Assembly: GCA_963695175.1 (NCBI GenBank) | Contig: CAVOGG010000004.1 | Location: 62,001 to 126,000 of the forward strand | Length of the DNA: 64,000 bases | Direction: 5' to 3' | Source of the DNA: Fodinibacter sp963695175 | GTDB lineage: Bacteria > Actinomycetota > Actinomycetes > Actinomycetales > Dermatophilaceae | Part shown: positions 35,959 to 44,913 of the stretch, piece after piece | Layout of the letters: each line of letters starts with the position of its first letter | How positions within the stretch are numbered: position 1 is the first letter of the stretch | The notes under the pieces: model-generated | Database searches by the model: none | What the model was told of the DNA's origin: nothing | The model's input: the letters and a program-made list of their open reading frames with translations, nothing else | Translations under genes and position numbers: made by a program

Positions 35959-36597
35959 CTACTGCTCCGTCGCTGACGCATCGGGGTGTGCCGGCAGGGT
36001 GAAGCGCCACCCGTCGTCCAGCCACTGCGGCAGGACGACACCGACCGCCTCCACCGTGCCCCGCCGGTCGCCGCCGCCGTCATGGGCCAGCACGATGCCG
36101 CCGGGGCGGATCGCCGCACGGAGGTTGGCGGTCAGGGTCGCGACGTCCTGGGTGCGCCAGTCGTCGATCGTGCCGGTGACCCCGAGCGGCTGGAGGCCGA
36201 GCTCGACGGCCACCTGCGCGGAGCACCCCCAGCTCCCGTTGGGCGCCCGGAACCACGCAACGGGCGCCGCGGGGTCGCCCAGGGCCTCCCGGATGACGGC
36301 GAGGTTCGCGAGCAGGTCCGTCCGCACCCGGGCGGGGCCCCACCGGCCCATGTCCGCATACGTCATCCCGTGCGCGGCGAGCGCGTGGCCGTCGGCGACG
36401 ACACGGCGCAACACGGCATCCCCACCGCAGGCACCGACCTGCGAGCCGACCACGCAGAACGTCGCCCTGACCCGGTTCTGACGCAGCACGTCGAGCAGTG
36501 CGCAGGTCGACTCGGGGTCGGGCCCGTCGTCGAAGGTGAGGGCGGCGACCCGGCCGGTCGCAGCCGCCGACAGCACAGGGGTCGGGCTCGCTGGCAC
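35959..36597 (-). CDS. Polysaccharide deacetylase (NodB-domain) protein
   Basis: A 212-aa NodB-fold enzyme removing acetyl groups from a polysaccharide such as peptidoglycan or chitin. Motif 1 TFDDGPDPE holds the catalytic base and metal Asp; motif 2 should be HxxxH and here reads AAHGMTYADMG, so the second His is replaced. WFRAPNG and IVLAHDGGGDRRG supply the later motifs. The GTG at 36597 is chosen because AGGAGG lies 9 nt upstream; the longer frame runs into the sugar operon promoter. No signal peptide remains with this start, which is odd for this family. Confidence 0.75.
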   Translation of the reverse strand: MPASPTPVLSAAATGRVAALTFDDGPDPESTCALLDVLRQNRVRATFCVVGSQVGACGGDAVLRRVVADGHALAAHGMTYADMGRWGPARVRTDLLANLAVIREALGDPAAPVAWFRAPNGSWGCSAQVAVELGLQPLGVTGTIDDWRTQDVATLTANLRAAIRPGGIVLAHDGGGDRRGTVEAVGVVLPQWLDDGWRFTLPAHPDASATEQ

Positions 36598-36634
36598 CCT
36601 CCTCGGCCTCCTCGTGGCGGGCTGTGGCTCACAG

Positions 36635-36663
36635 TTCGATAACGTTATCGAAAACGATTGACA
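36635..36663 (+). promoter_or_regulatory. LacI-type operator and -35 of the sugar-uptake operon
   Basis: TTCGATAACGTTATCGAA (36635-36652) is a perfect 18-bp palindrome with the central CG typical of LacI-family operators. It is followed at 36658-36663 by a consensus TTGACA; a weak -10 (CATTTT) is 17 nt later. The operator abuts the promoter of the binding-protein gene and the LacI gene is at the end of the operon. Confidence 0.88.
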
Positions 36664-36727
36664 TGCGGTAGCGGCGCTGTCATTTTGGCCGTACCCAAAC
36701 TCTCTCAACGGCGAGGAGCGCACACAG

Positions 36728-38038
36728 ATGAGAACTACCCCGGTGGCACGGGCCGTCGCACTCGGCGCGGTGGTGGCCGTTCTGGCCGCCTGCGGCACGG
36801 GCGGCGACAGCAGCAGCGACAGCAGCAGCAGCACGAGCGGGTCCAGCGGCCCGGTGACGATCACGTGGTGGCACAACTCCAACACCGACCCCGGCAAGGC
36901 GTACTACGACAAGGTCGCCAAGGACTTCCAGGCCTCGCACCCCGGCGTGACGATCCAGGTCAGCGCGATGCAGCACGAGGACATGCTCACCAAGCTCGAC
37001 GCGGCCTTCCAGAGCGGTGACGCGCCGGACGTCTACATGGAGCGCGGCGGCGGCGAGCTCGCCGACCACGTCAAGGCGGGGCTCACCAAGGACCTCAGCG
37101 AGCCGGCGAAGGACGTCATCGACAAGCTCGGCGGCAGCGTGGCCGGCTTCCAGGTCGACGGGAAGACCTACGCCCTTCCGTTCTCGCTCGGCGTGGTCGG
37201 CTTCTGGTACAACAAGTCGCTCTTCGAGAAGGCCGGCATCACCAACCCGCCCACCTCGGTGGACGAGCTGGCCGCCACCGTCGCCAAGCTGAAGGCCGCG
37301 GGCATGGAGCCGCTCTCCGTGGGCGCGGGCGACAAGTGGCCGGCAGCCCACTACTGGTACTACCTCGCCCTGCGCGAGTGCCCCGAGCAGGTGCTCAAGG
37401 ACGCGGTGAAGAGCCTGGACTTCTCCAACCAGTGCTTCATCAAGGCCGGTGAGGACCTGCAGAAGGTCATCGCGACCAAGCCGTTCAACAAGGGCTTCCT
37501 GTCCACCCCGGCCCAGACCGGACCGGGGAGCGCCTCCGGGCTGCTCGCCACCGGCAAGGTCGCCATGGAGATGCAGGGCCACTGGGAGCCCGGCGTCATG
37601 CAGGGCCTCACCGAGGACAAGAAGGGCCTGGGCGAGAACACCGGGTGGTTCCCGTTCCCGTCGGTCGCCGGCGGTCAGGGCGACCAGAGCGCCGCCCTCG
37701 GCGGTGGTGACGCCTGGGGCGTGTCGAAGGACGCGCCGGATGCCGCCGTCGACTTCGTCAAGTACCTCCTGTCCGACGAGGTCCAGAAGGGCTTCGCCGA
37801 GCGCGACATGGGGCTCCCGACCAACCCGGCAGCGACCGGCTCGGTCAAGGACCCGGCCCTCGGTGGCCTCCTGAAGGTCCGTGACGAGGCTCCGTACGTC
37901 CAGCTGTACTTCGACACCGCCTTCGGGCAGTCGGTCGGCGGCGCGATGAACGACGAGATCGCCCTGATGTTCGCCGGCAAGGCGACTCCGCAGGACATCG
38001 TCGACAAGACGCAGCAGGCGGCGGACGCAGAGAAGTGA
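36728..38038 (+). CDS. Sugar ABC transporter substrate-binding lipoprotein
   Basis: A 436-aa family-1 binding protein. The signal peptide ends in lipobox LAAC with the lipidated Cys22, followed by a Ser-rich linker (residues about 28-40). The mature part starts VTITWWHNSNTDPGK and continues with LGVVGFWYNKSLFEKAGI and GKVAMEMQGHWEP, as in oligosaccharide binders of the CUT1 class. GAGGAG lies 9 nt before the ATG. Membrane-anchored outside the cell. The downstream GH3 enzyme suggests beta-linked oligosaccharides (xylo- or gluco-). Confidence 0.93.
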   Translation: MRTTPVARAVALGAVVAVLAACGTGGDSSSDSSSSTSGSSGPVTITWWHNSNTDPGKAYYDKVAKDFQASHPGVTIQVSAMQHEDMLTKLDAAFQSGDAPDVYMERGGGELADHVKAGLTKDLSEPAKDVIDKLGGSVAGFQVDGKTYALPFSLGVVGFWYNKSLFEKAGITNPPTSVDELAATVAKLKAAGMEPLSVGAGDKWPAAHYWYYLALRECPEQVLKDAVKSLDFSNQCFIKAGEDLQKVIATKPFNKGFLSTPAQTGPGSASGLLATGKVAMEMQGHWEPGVMQGLTEDKKGLGENTGWFPFPSVAGGQGDQSAALGGGDAWGVSKDAPDAAVDFVKYLLSDEVQKGFAERDMGLPTNPAATGSVKDPALGGLLKVRDEAPYVQLYFDTAFGQSVGGAMNDEIALMFAGKATPQDIVDKTQQAADAEK

Positions 38039-39057
38039 CCTCAGTGACCCGCACCGCGGACTCCCGCGAGGCAACCCCCGGCGCCTTCGGCGGCGCCGGT
38101 CGTGCACCCGCACGGCCGGCGCCCCGGAGGCGCCGGCCCGGGGGGCGCCGGGCCTCGCTGCGGATGGCCCTGGAGGTGCTCTTCTTCGTCGGGCCGGCGC
38201 TGACGCTCTTCGTCGTGTTCGTGGTCTGGCCGATCGTTCGCGCGCTGCAGTTCTCGCTGTACCGCTGGAAGGGGTTCGGCCCGCTCGTCGACTTCGTCGG
38301 CCTGCAGAACTACGTGTCCGTGCTGACCAACGACGTCTTCATCGGCGCGTTCACGCACAACATGGTGATCGTCGTGCTGTCGATCCTCGTGCAGCTCCCG
38401 GTCGGCCTGGGGATCGCGCTCCTGCTCAACCGCAGGATGCTCGGCCAGGGCGTGCTGCGCACCATCATCTTCGTCCCGTACGTCCTGTCCGAGGTGATCG
38501 CCGGCGTCGTCTGGTTCCAGCTGCTCCAGCCGGAGTACGGCGTCGTCGACACCCTGCTCGGCGCGGTCGGCATCTCCGGCCCCGAGCAGGGCTGGCTGGG
38601 GACCCCGGACGTCGCCCTCTACACGGTGTTCGTCGTCCTCACCTGGAAGTACCTCGGGCTGGCCGTCCTGCTCTTCCTCGCCGGGCTCCAGGGCGTCCCG
38701 GACGAGCTGATGGAGGCCGCCCAGATCGACGGCGCCTCGTGGTGGCAGACCCAGCGCCGCATCACCGTGCCGCTGCTCGGCCCGACGCTACGCACGTGGG
38801 GCTTCCTGTCGATGATCGGCGCCATCCAGCTCTTCGACATGGTCTGGATCCTCACCGGTGGCGGCCCCGCCAACGCGACGACGACGATGGCCACCTTCCT
38901 CATCACCGAGGGCACCAAGCGCTACAACTACGGGATCGCCACGGCGGCGTCGGTCATCCTCTTCGCCGTCGCGCTCGTGATGGCCCTGATCTACCAGTTC
39001 TTCGTCCTGCGCCGCGACGTCACCGAGGCGGACGCCGGCGCGAGGAGGGTCCGGTGA
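38035..39057 (+). CDS. Sugar ABC transporter permease 1 (MalF-like)
   Basis: A 340-aa CUT1-family permease with six main membrane helices, starting at GTG 38035 that overlaps the binding-protein stop. The first 45 residues are Arg/Pro/Gly-rich and cytoplasmic. The EAA loop contacting the ATPase is EAAQIDGASWWQTQRRITVPLLGP (residues about 225-248). No ATPase gene is in the operon, so a shared MsmX/MsiK-type ATPase encoded elsewhere must energise it. Confidence 0.93.
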   Translation: MTSVTRTADSREATPGAFGGAGRAPARPAPRRRRPGGRRASLRMALEVLFFVGPALTLFVVFVVWPIVRALQFSLYRWKGFGPLVDFVGLQNYVSVLTNDVFIGAFTHNMVIVVLSILVQLPVGLGIALLLNRRMLGQGVLRTIIFVPYVLSEVIAGVVWFQLLQPEYGVVDTLLGAVGISGPEQGWLGTPDVALYTVFVVLTWKYLGLAVLLFLAGLQGVPDELMEAAQIDGASWWQTQRRITVPLLGPTLRTWGFLSMIGAIQLFDMVWILTGGGPANATTTMATFLITEGTKRYNYGIATAASVILFAVALVMALIYQFFVLRRDVTEADAGARRVR

Positions 39058-39971
39058 GCGCCCCGGTCGCGGAGCAGGGGAACGGCGTCCCGCTGCCATC
39101 CGCCGTCGGGCCCGGCAATGGCCGGCCGCTGCGCCGCCCGCGTGCCTCCGGCCCGGGCCACGGCGGCTCGCCCCTCGTCTGGTTCGTCGCGCTCATCGTC
39201 GTCGCGGCAACGCTCGGGCCGGTCCTGTATGCCGTGCTCGGCGGCTTCCGCACCAACGCCCAGCTCGCGGAGTCGCCGGCCGGCCTCCCGAACCCCTGGG
39301 TCCTGGACAACTACCAGCGAGTCCTCACCAACCCCAGCTTCTGGCGGTACGCGTTGAACTCGACGGTCATCGCGGTCATCACCACGGTGGTCACCGTCGT
39401 CTTCGGCCTGATGGCCGCCTACCCGCTGGCGCGGTACCGGTTCCGCTGGCGCGAGCCCCTGTACCTGGTGTTCGTGCTCGGGCTGCTGTTCCCGGCGACC
39501 GTCGCGATCATCCCGTTGTTCGTCATCATCACCAGGCAGCTGCACCTCGGGAACACCTGGTGGGGAGTGGCGCTGCCCCAGGCCGCGTTCGCGCTGCCCG
39601 TGACCATCATCATCCTGCGCCCGTTCCTGATGGCCATCCCGAACGAGCTGGAGGAGGCCGCCGTCATCGACGGAGCGTCGCGCATCCAGATCTTCTGGCG
39701 GATCATCGTCCCGCTCTCCGGCCCGGCCGTGGTGACGGTCGGCATCCTGGCCTTCGTTGCCTCGTGGAACGCCTACCTCCTGCCGCTGCTCCTGCTCCAG
39801 GGGGACATGAAGACGCTCCCGCTGGGAGTGGCGGACTTCTCGTCGCAGTACTCCTCCGACACGGCCGGGGTCTTCGCGTTCACGACCCTGGCGATGATCC
39901 CGGCGCTGGTCTTCTTCCTCGCCATGCAGCGACGGATCGTCAACGGCCTCCAGGGTGCGGTGAAGGGATGA
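39054..39971 (+). CDS. Sugar ABC transporter permease 2 (MalG-like)
   Basis: A 305-aa CUT1 permease partner. The GTG start overlaps the permease 1 stop by GTGA, and the stop overlaps the glycosidase ATG. Six hydrophobic segments follow a polar N-terminus; the EAA loop is EAAVIDGASRIQIFWRIIVP (residues about 200-219), and the end QRRIVNGLQGAVKG is typical for MalG-like proteins. Confidence 0.93.
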   Translation: MSAPVAEQGNGVPLPSAVGPGNGRPLRRPRASGPGHGGSPLVWFVALIVVAATLGPVLYAVLGGFRTNAQLAESPAGLPNPWVLDNYQRVLTNPSFWRYALNSTVIAVITTVVTVVFGLMAAYPLARYRFRWREPLYLVFVLGLLFPATVAIIPLFVIITRQLHLGNTWWGVALPQAAFALPVTIIILRPFLMAIPNELEEAAVIDGASRIQIFWRIIVPLSGPAVVTVGILAFVASWNAYLLPLLLLQGDMKTLPLGVADFSSQYSSDTAGVFAFTTLAMIPALVFFLAMQRRIVNGLQGAVKG

Positions 39972-42367
39972 CCACACCCGCGCGCCAGGTCGCCACGCCC
40001 TCCCCCACCGACCTCATCGAGGACCCGATCGTGACCATGACCCACCCCCAGTCCACGTCTGTTCCGGCCCGCCCTGCCGCGTCGGACCGCGTGGTCGACC
40101 TGCTCGGCGCGATGGTGCTGGAGGAGAAGCTCGCCCAGATCGTGGGCTTCTGGGACAAGGGTGACGGCGAGGCCGTCGCCCCGCTCCAGGGCGACTTCAC
40201 CGAGTCGGGCGGGCTCGACCACGCCGCCCGCCACGGGCTGGGCCACCTGACCCGTCCGTACGGGACCCGGCCGGTCGATCCGGTGGAACGGGCCCGGTGG
40301 CTGTGGGAGTGGCAGCGGGCCCTGGTCGCGGGGACCCGGCTCGGCATCCCCGCCCTGGTGCACGAGGAGTGCCTCACCGGCCTGGGCGCCTGGACCGCCG
40401 CCACCTTCCCGACCCCCCTCGCGTGGGGAGCGGCCTTCGACCCCGCTCTCGTCGAGGAGATGGGTGCGCTCATCGGAGCGTCGATGCGCACCCTCGGCAT
40501 CCACCAGGGCCTGGCGCCGGTCCTCGACGTCGTCCGCGACCCGCGGTGGGGAAGGGTCGAGGAGTGCATCTCCGAGGACCCGTACGTCGTCGGCACCGTG
40601 GGCACGTCCTACGTGCGCGGGCTCCAGTCAGCCGGCGTCCACGCCACGCTCAAGCACTTCGTCGGCTACTCGGCCTCGCAGGCGGGACGCAACTTCGCCC
40701 CGGTGCACGCGGGCCCCCGCGAGCTCGCCGACGTCCTCCTCGTCCCGTTCGAGATGGCAGTCCTCGACGGCGGGGCACGATCGGTCATGCACTCCTACTG
40801 CGAGATCGACGGTGTCCCCGTGGCCGCCGACCCCGACCTGCTCACCGGGCTCCTGCGGGACCGGTGGGGCTTCGACGGCACGCTCGTCGCCGACTACTTC
40901 GGCATCGCGTTCCTCCACCTGCTCCACCGCGTCGCCGGGGACCTCGGCGAGGCGGCCGGGCTCGCTCTCGCTGCGGGAGTGGACATCGAGCTGCCCACGG
41001 GTGACGCCTACCTCGGGCCGCTCGCAGCCGCGGTGCGCGCCGGCGTCGTCGACGAGGCCCTGGTCGACCGGGCGGTGCTGCGAGCGTTGTCCCAGAAGGA
41101 GGAGCTCGGGCTGCTCGACGCAACCTTCGAGGACGAGCCGCCGGCGACGGTCGACCTCGACGGGCCCGAGCACCGCCGGGTGGCCGCTCGGCTGGCTGAG
41201 GAGTCCGTGGTCCTGCTCGGGAACGACGGCATCCTGCCGCTGGCCCGGCCCTCGCGGGTGGCCGTCGTCGGCCCCAACGCGGATCGCATGGAGGCACTCT
41301 TCGGCTGCTACTCCTTCGTCAACCACGTCATCCCGCAGCACCCCGGGACGCCCGCGGGGATCGTCGTGCCTACGGTGCGCGCCGCCCTGTCGGCGGAGCT
41401 GCCGGACGCCGACATCGCCTACGAGCGCGGCTGCGCGGTCGATGACGACGACACCTCGGGCATCGCGGATGCCGTCGCGGCCGCCGCCCGCTCCGATGTC
41501 GCCGTCGTCGTCGTCGGGGACCACTCCGGCCTCTTCGGCCGCGGCACCGTGGGAGAAGGGTGCGACCGAGACGACCTCGAGCTGCCCGGCGTCCAGCGCC
41601 GGCTCGTCGAGGCGGTGCTCGACTCGGGCACGCCGGTCGTCCTGGTCCTGCTCACCGGTCGGCCCTACGCCGTCGGCTGGGCCCTCGAGCGGTGCGCCGC
41701 CGTGCTGCAGGCCTTCTTCCCGGGTGAGGAGGGAGGCACCGCGATCGCGGGAGTGATCTCGGGCCGCGTCAACCCCTCGGGGCGTCTGCCGGTCAGCCTG
41801 CCGCGGTCGGCCGGTGCCCAGCCCTTCACCTACCTCCACCCGGTCCTCGGCGGGGATGGCGACGTCACCTCGGTCGCGTCGACCCCGGCCCTCCCGTTCG
41901 GCCACGGGCTGTCCTACACCTCGTTCCGACACCAGGCGCTCGAGGTGCGTGCCGGCGCGACCTGCGAGCCCGTCGTCGCCCGGGTGCGAGTGACCAACAC
42001 CGGCGCCCGCGCGGGCGACGACGTCGTGCAGCTGTACGGCCGCGACGTGATCGGGTCCGTGACGCGACCGGTGGCCCAGCTGCTCGGATTCCACCGCGTC
42101 CACCTCGAGGCGGGCGCCTGCGCCGACGTCACCTTCACCGTGCCCCCCGCGCGCCTGGCCTTCACCGACCGCGCCGGCCGCCGAGTGGTGGAGCCGGGTG
42201 AGCTGAGCGTATGGGTCGGCTCCTCCGTCGCCGACCACGCGACCGAGGTCGCCGTCAGCCTGACCGGAGGAGTGCACGCGGTCACGCTGCAGGACGAGCG
42301 GTGGGTCATGACCGAGGTGAGCGAGCCTGCCCGGTCGAGCGGGACGGCATCCCTGGTGGAACGATGA
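39968..42367 (+). CDS. GH3 beta-glycosidase (xylosidase/glucosidase type)
   Basis: A 799-aa cytoplasmic GH3 enzyme: N-terminal barrel, C-terminal alpha/beta sandwich and fibronectin-III-like domain (from about residue 660, AGDDVVQLYGRD). Substrate-site motifs are RWGRVEECISEDP and KHFVGYS; the nucleophile is Asp of LVADYFGI near residue 309. The phrase ADYFGIAFLHLLHRVAGDLGEAAGL is closest to bacterial GH3 xylosidases I know, so xylo-oligosaccharides are the best guess; glucosidase activity is possible. No signal peptide, which fits hydrolysis of imported sugars. ATG overlaps the permease 2 stop. Confidence 0.9.
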   Translation: MTTPARQVATPSPTDLIEDPIVTMTHPQSTSVPARPAASDRVVDLLGAMVLEEKLAQIVGFWDKGDGEAVAPLQGDFTESGGLDHAARHGLGHLTRPYGTRPVDPVERARWLWEWQRALVAGTRLGIPALVHEECLTGLGAWTAATFPTPLAWGAAFDPALVEEMGALIGASMRTLGIHQGLAPVLDVVRDPRWGRVEECISEDPYVVGTVGTSYVRGLQSAGVHATLKHFVGYSASQAGRNFAPVHAGPRELADVLLVPFEMAVLDGGARSVMHSYCEIDGVPVAADPDLLTGLLRDRWGFDGTLVADYFGIAFLHLLHRVAGDLGEAAGLALAAGVDIELPTGDAYLGPLAAAVRAGVVDEALVDRAVLRALSQKEELGLLDATFEDEPPATVDLDGPEHRRVAARLAEESVVLLGNDGILPLARPSRVAVVGPNADRMEALFGCYSFVNHVIPQHPGTPAGIVVPTVRAALSAELPDADIAYERGCAVDDDDTSGIADAVAAAARSDVAVVVVGDHSGLFGRGTVGEGCDRDDLELPGVQRRLVEAVLDSGTPVVLVLLTGRPYAVGWALERCAAVLQAFFPGEEGGTAIAGVISGRVNPSGRLPVSLPRSAGAQPFTYLHPVLGGDGDVTSVASTPALPFGHGLSYTSFRHQALEVRAGATCEPVVARVRVTNTGARAGDDVVQLYGRDVIGSVTRPVAQLLGFHRVHLEAGACADVTFTVPPARLAFTDRAGRRVVEPGELSVWVGSSVADHATEVAVSLTGGVHAVTLQDERWVMTEVSEPARSSGTASLVER

Positions 42368-42415
42368 CTCAACAGCCAACACGACCGGCAGGCTGAGCCG
42401 TCGGCGTGGATGTAG

Positions 42416-42437
42416 ATCGTTCTCGACATCGTTCTCG
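42416..42437 (+). promoter_or_regulatory. Tandem half-sites upstream of lacI
   Basis: ATCGTTCTCG occurs twice (42416-42425, 42428-42437), 12 bp apart. CGTTCTCGA differs by one base from CGTTATCGA, the right half of the operator at 36635. They lie 44-65 nt before the LacI start, suggesting weak autoregulation. Confidence 0.5.
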
Positions 42438-42480
42438 GACCGTGCGGGCTGCACCTGCCCCTCCCGGTAGTCTCGGCCCC

Positions 42481-43488
42481 GTGACGACTGGGGGACGGGT
42501 CCGGATGGAGGACGTCGCGCGGGTTGCCGGCGTCTCCGTCGCCACGGTGTCCAAGGTCGTCAACCGCCGCTACGGCGTCGCCCAGACCACCATCGAGAAA
42601 GTCACCGAGGTCATCGACGCACTGGGCTACGAGGCCAGCCTGGGGGCCAGCAGCCTGCGCAGCCACCGGACCAACGTGATCGGGGTGCTCGTCGCCGAGT
42701 TCGAGCCGTTCAGCACCGAGCTGCTCAAGGGCGTCTCCAGCGCCATCGACGAGACCGGCTACGAGCTGCTCGCCTACTCGGGCGGACACCACGGCAGATC
42801 GGTCGGCTGGGAGCGCCGCTCGCTCAGCCGCCTCGGGGGCACGCTCATCGACGGTGCCATCCTCGTGACACCCACCGTGGTCTCGGCGCCGGCCGAGATC
42901 CCGGTCGTCGCCATCGACCCGCACACCGGGCCCGCCGGCATCCCGACCGTCGATGCCGACAACGTCGCCGGGGCGATCGCGGCCACCGAGCACCTGTTGG
43001 CCCTGGGGCACCGGCGGATCGCCCTGCTCGGCGGTCGCGAGGACCTGGAGTCCGCGCGGCTGCGAGAGCACGGGTTCCGGGCGGCGATGGCGCACGCCGG
43101 CGTCCCGGTCGAGGCACAGCTGGTCCGGGTGGGTGGCTACCGGCCCGAGACCGCGACGGCTCCCGCCCTCGAGCTGCTCTCACGACCGGACCGACCCACG
43201 GCCGTGTTCGCCGCCAACGACATCTCCGCGATCCGCACCATCGAGGTCGCCCGGGAGCTCGGGCTGCGGGTGCCGGAGGACCTCTCCGTCGTCGGTTTCG
43301 ACAACGTCCCCGAGTCCGTGCTCTGCCGCCCGAGCCTGACGACGATCGCCCAGCCGCTGCACGACATCGGGGCGACCGCCCTGCGGATGCTCGTCGAGCT
43401 GCTCGCAGGACGGGAGCCGACGCCGTCTCACGTCCGTCTCCCCACCCGGATCGTCGAGCGCGACTCGTCCGGACCGGTCCCCCGCTGA
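42481..43488 (+). CDS. LacI-family transcriptional repressor
   Basis: A 335-aa regulator: N-terminal helix-turn-helix and hinge (MEDVARVAGVSVATVSKVVN, residues about 9-28; hinge SLRSHRTNVIGVLV) and a periplasmic-binding-like ligand domain (to about residue 325), ending FDNVPESVLCRPSLTTIAQP. GTG 42481 follows TAGTCT by 7 nt. It sits directly behind the GH3/ABC operon and probably represses it through the palindrome at 36635, with an imported or released sugar as inducer. Confidence 0.92.
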   Translation: MTTGGRVRMEDVARVAGVSVATVSKVVNRRYGVAQTTIEKVTEVIDALGYEASLGASSLRSHRTNVIGVLVAEFEPFSTELLKGVSSAIDETGYELLAYSGGHHGRSVGWERRSLSRLGGTLIDGAILVTPTVVSAPAEIPVVAIDPHTGPAGIPTVDADNVAGAIAATEHLLALGHRRIALLGGREDLESARLREHGFRAAMAHAGVPVEAQLVRVGGYRPETATAPALELLSRPDRPTAVFAANDISAIRTIEVARELGLRVPEDLSVVGFDNVPESVLCRPSLTTIAQPLHDIGATALRMLVELLAGREPTPSHVRLPTRIVERDSSGPVPR

Positions 43489-43563
43489 CCGGCCGCCGCA
43501 CCCCGGGCGGGCCGTTGCCGGCAAATGTCTCTGTGCGGGCGTTCGGGGCGCATACTAGTGGTA

Positions 43564-43785
43564 ATGGCAACTTCATCTGCACACGCGCGCCCCCGGCTGG
43601 CCAGCAGCCCCTTCCAGCCCCACCCCGAGCCGGTGATCGAGCAGTACGTGCTCGACGACCGCGTCTCGCACGACTCGTACGGGTTGGGTCGAGTCGTCGG
43701 CGTCGACGGAACGGGGGCGACGGTGGACTTCAGCAGCAAGACGGTCCGGATCACGACGCCGTTCCGGAAGATGACCAAGCTCTAG
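43564..43785 (+). CDS. 73-aa protein resembling the C-terminal Tudor-like domain of PcrA/UvrD
   Basis: A small protein whose core DRVSHDSYGLGRVVGVDGTGATVDFSS is like the C-terminal GDRVxHxxFGxGxV beta-barrel of actinobacterial PcrA/UvrD helicases, which in PcrA contacts RNA polymerase. Residues 1-30 are Pro/Ser-rich and likely disordered. The ATG at 43564 lies right after CATACTAG, leaving almost no leader. It ends KTVRITTPFRKMTKL. It could contact RNA polymerase; this is inference from resemblance only. Confidence 0.7.
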   Translation: MATSSAHARPRLASSPFQPHPEPVIEQYVLDDRVSHDSYGLGRVVGVDGTGATVDFSSKTVRITTPFRKMTKL

Positions 43786-43833
43786 CTCCGGGCCCCTCGG
43801 AATAGCACCGCAGGCGACACTGCTGCATGCGGG

Positions 43834-44889
43834 GTGAGCGACCCTTCCCCCGCCCTGTCCGTCCTTGATCTCGTGCCGGTCCGAAGCGACCAGAGCACCG
43901 CGAACGCCCTTGCTGCCACTCGCCGGCTCGCCCGCGTGGCCGACGAGCTCGGCTTCCGGCGGTACTGGCTCGCGGAACACCACAACATGCCGGCGGTCGC
44001 GGCGACCAACCCACCGGTGCTCGTCGCGATGGTGGCGGCGGCCACCGAGCGCATCCGGGTCGGCTCCGGTGGCGTGATGCTGCCCAACCACGCCCCGCTC
44101 GTCGTCGCCGAGCAGTTCGCGCTGCTCGAGGCGGCCCACCCCGGGCGGATCGACCTCGGAATCGGACGGGCGCCCGGCACCGACCCGGTCACCGCGTGGG
44201 CGCTGCGACACGGCGGTGGCGGCGTGGAGGACGACGCCGTCGCACGCTTTCCCGAGTACGTCGACAACATCACGGCGATGCTCTCGCCCGACGGCGTCGG
44301 GCTTCGCCTGGCCAGTGGGACCCACGTGCTCCGGGCGACGCCGCACGCGACGTCGGTGCCGGGTGTCTGGCTGTTGGGATCGTCGGACTACTCGGCCCGG
44401 CTCGCCGCCGCGAAGGGGCTGCCGTACGTCTTCGCGCACCACTTCTCCGGCCGGGGGACGGCCGAGGCGCTCGCGCTCTACCGCAACGAGTTCCAGCCGT
44501 CGGCCGACCACCCCGAGCCGCGAACCTTCCTGACCGTCAACGCCGTCGTGGCACCCACGCAGCAGGAGGCCGACCGCCTCGCACTGCCGAACCTGCGGTC
44601 GATGGTCGCGCTGCGCACCGGCCAGCCGCTGCACGCACAGCCGCTCGTCGAGGACGTCGAGGAGAGAGACCTCGACCTCGCCCGCGGCGACCTGGCCCGG
44701 CAGATGCTCGACCGCTGGGTGGTCGGCACACCCGAGTCGGCGGCCGCGCAGCTGCGCGAGCTCGCGAGCACCTTCGGGGTCGACGAGGTGATGGTGCACC
44801 CGGTGGCCGGTGCCCTTCGTGGCACGCCGACCGACCGCTCCCCGGCCCGTGAGGAGACCCTCCGTCTCCTCGGCGCGGCCCTCGCCTGA
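43834..44889 (+). CDS. LLM-class flavin-dependent (luciferase-like) monooxygenase
   Basis: A 351-aa TIM-barrel flavoenzyme. The start region LSVLDLVPVRSDQSTANAL, GFRRYWLAEHHNMPAVA, RIRVGSGGVMLPNHAPLVVAEQFA and PGRIDLGIGRAPGTDP are the standard blocks of the YceB/LuxA-like group (MsnO8-type). GTG 43834 is used; only weak GGGG precedes it. The cofactor (FMN or F420) cannot be decided. Converges on the aminotransferase gene with a 24-nt gap. Confidence 0.88.
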   Translation: MSDPSPALSVLDLVPVRSDQSTANALAATRRLARVADELGFRRYWLAEHHNMPAVAATNPPVLVAMVAAATERIRVGSGGVMLPNHAPLVVAEQFALLEAAHPGRIDLGIGRAPGTDPVTAWALRHGGGGVEDDAVARFPEYVDNITAMLSPDGVGLRLASGTHVLRATPHATSVPGVWLLGSSDYSARLAAAKGLPYVFAHHFSGRGTAEALALYRNEFQPSADHPEPRTFLTVNAVVAPTQQEADRLALPNLRSMVALRTGQPLHAQPLVEDVEERDLDLARGDLARQMLDRWVVGTPESAAAQLRELASTFGVDEVMVHPVAGALRGTPTDRSPAREETLRLLGAALA

Positions 44890-44913
44890 CTCGGGGACGC
44901 GGGGGCCCACTCC

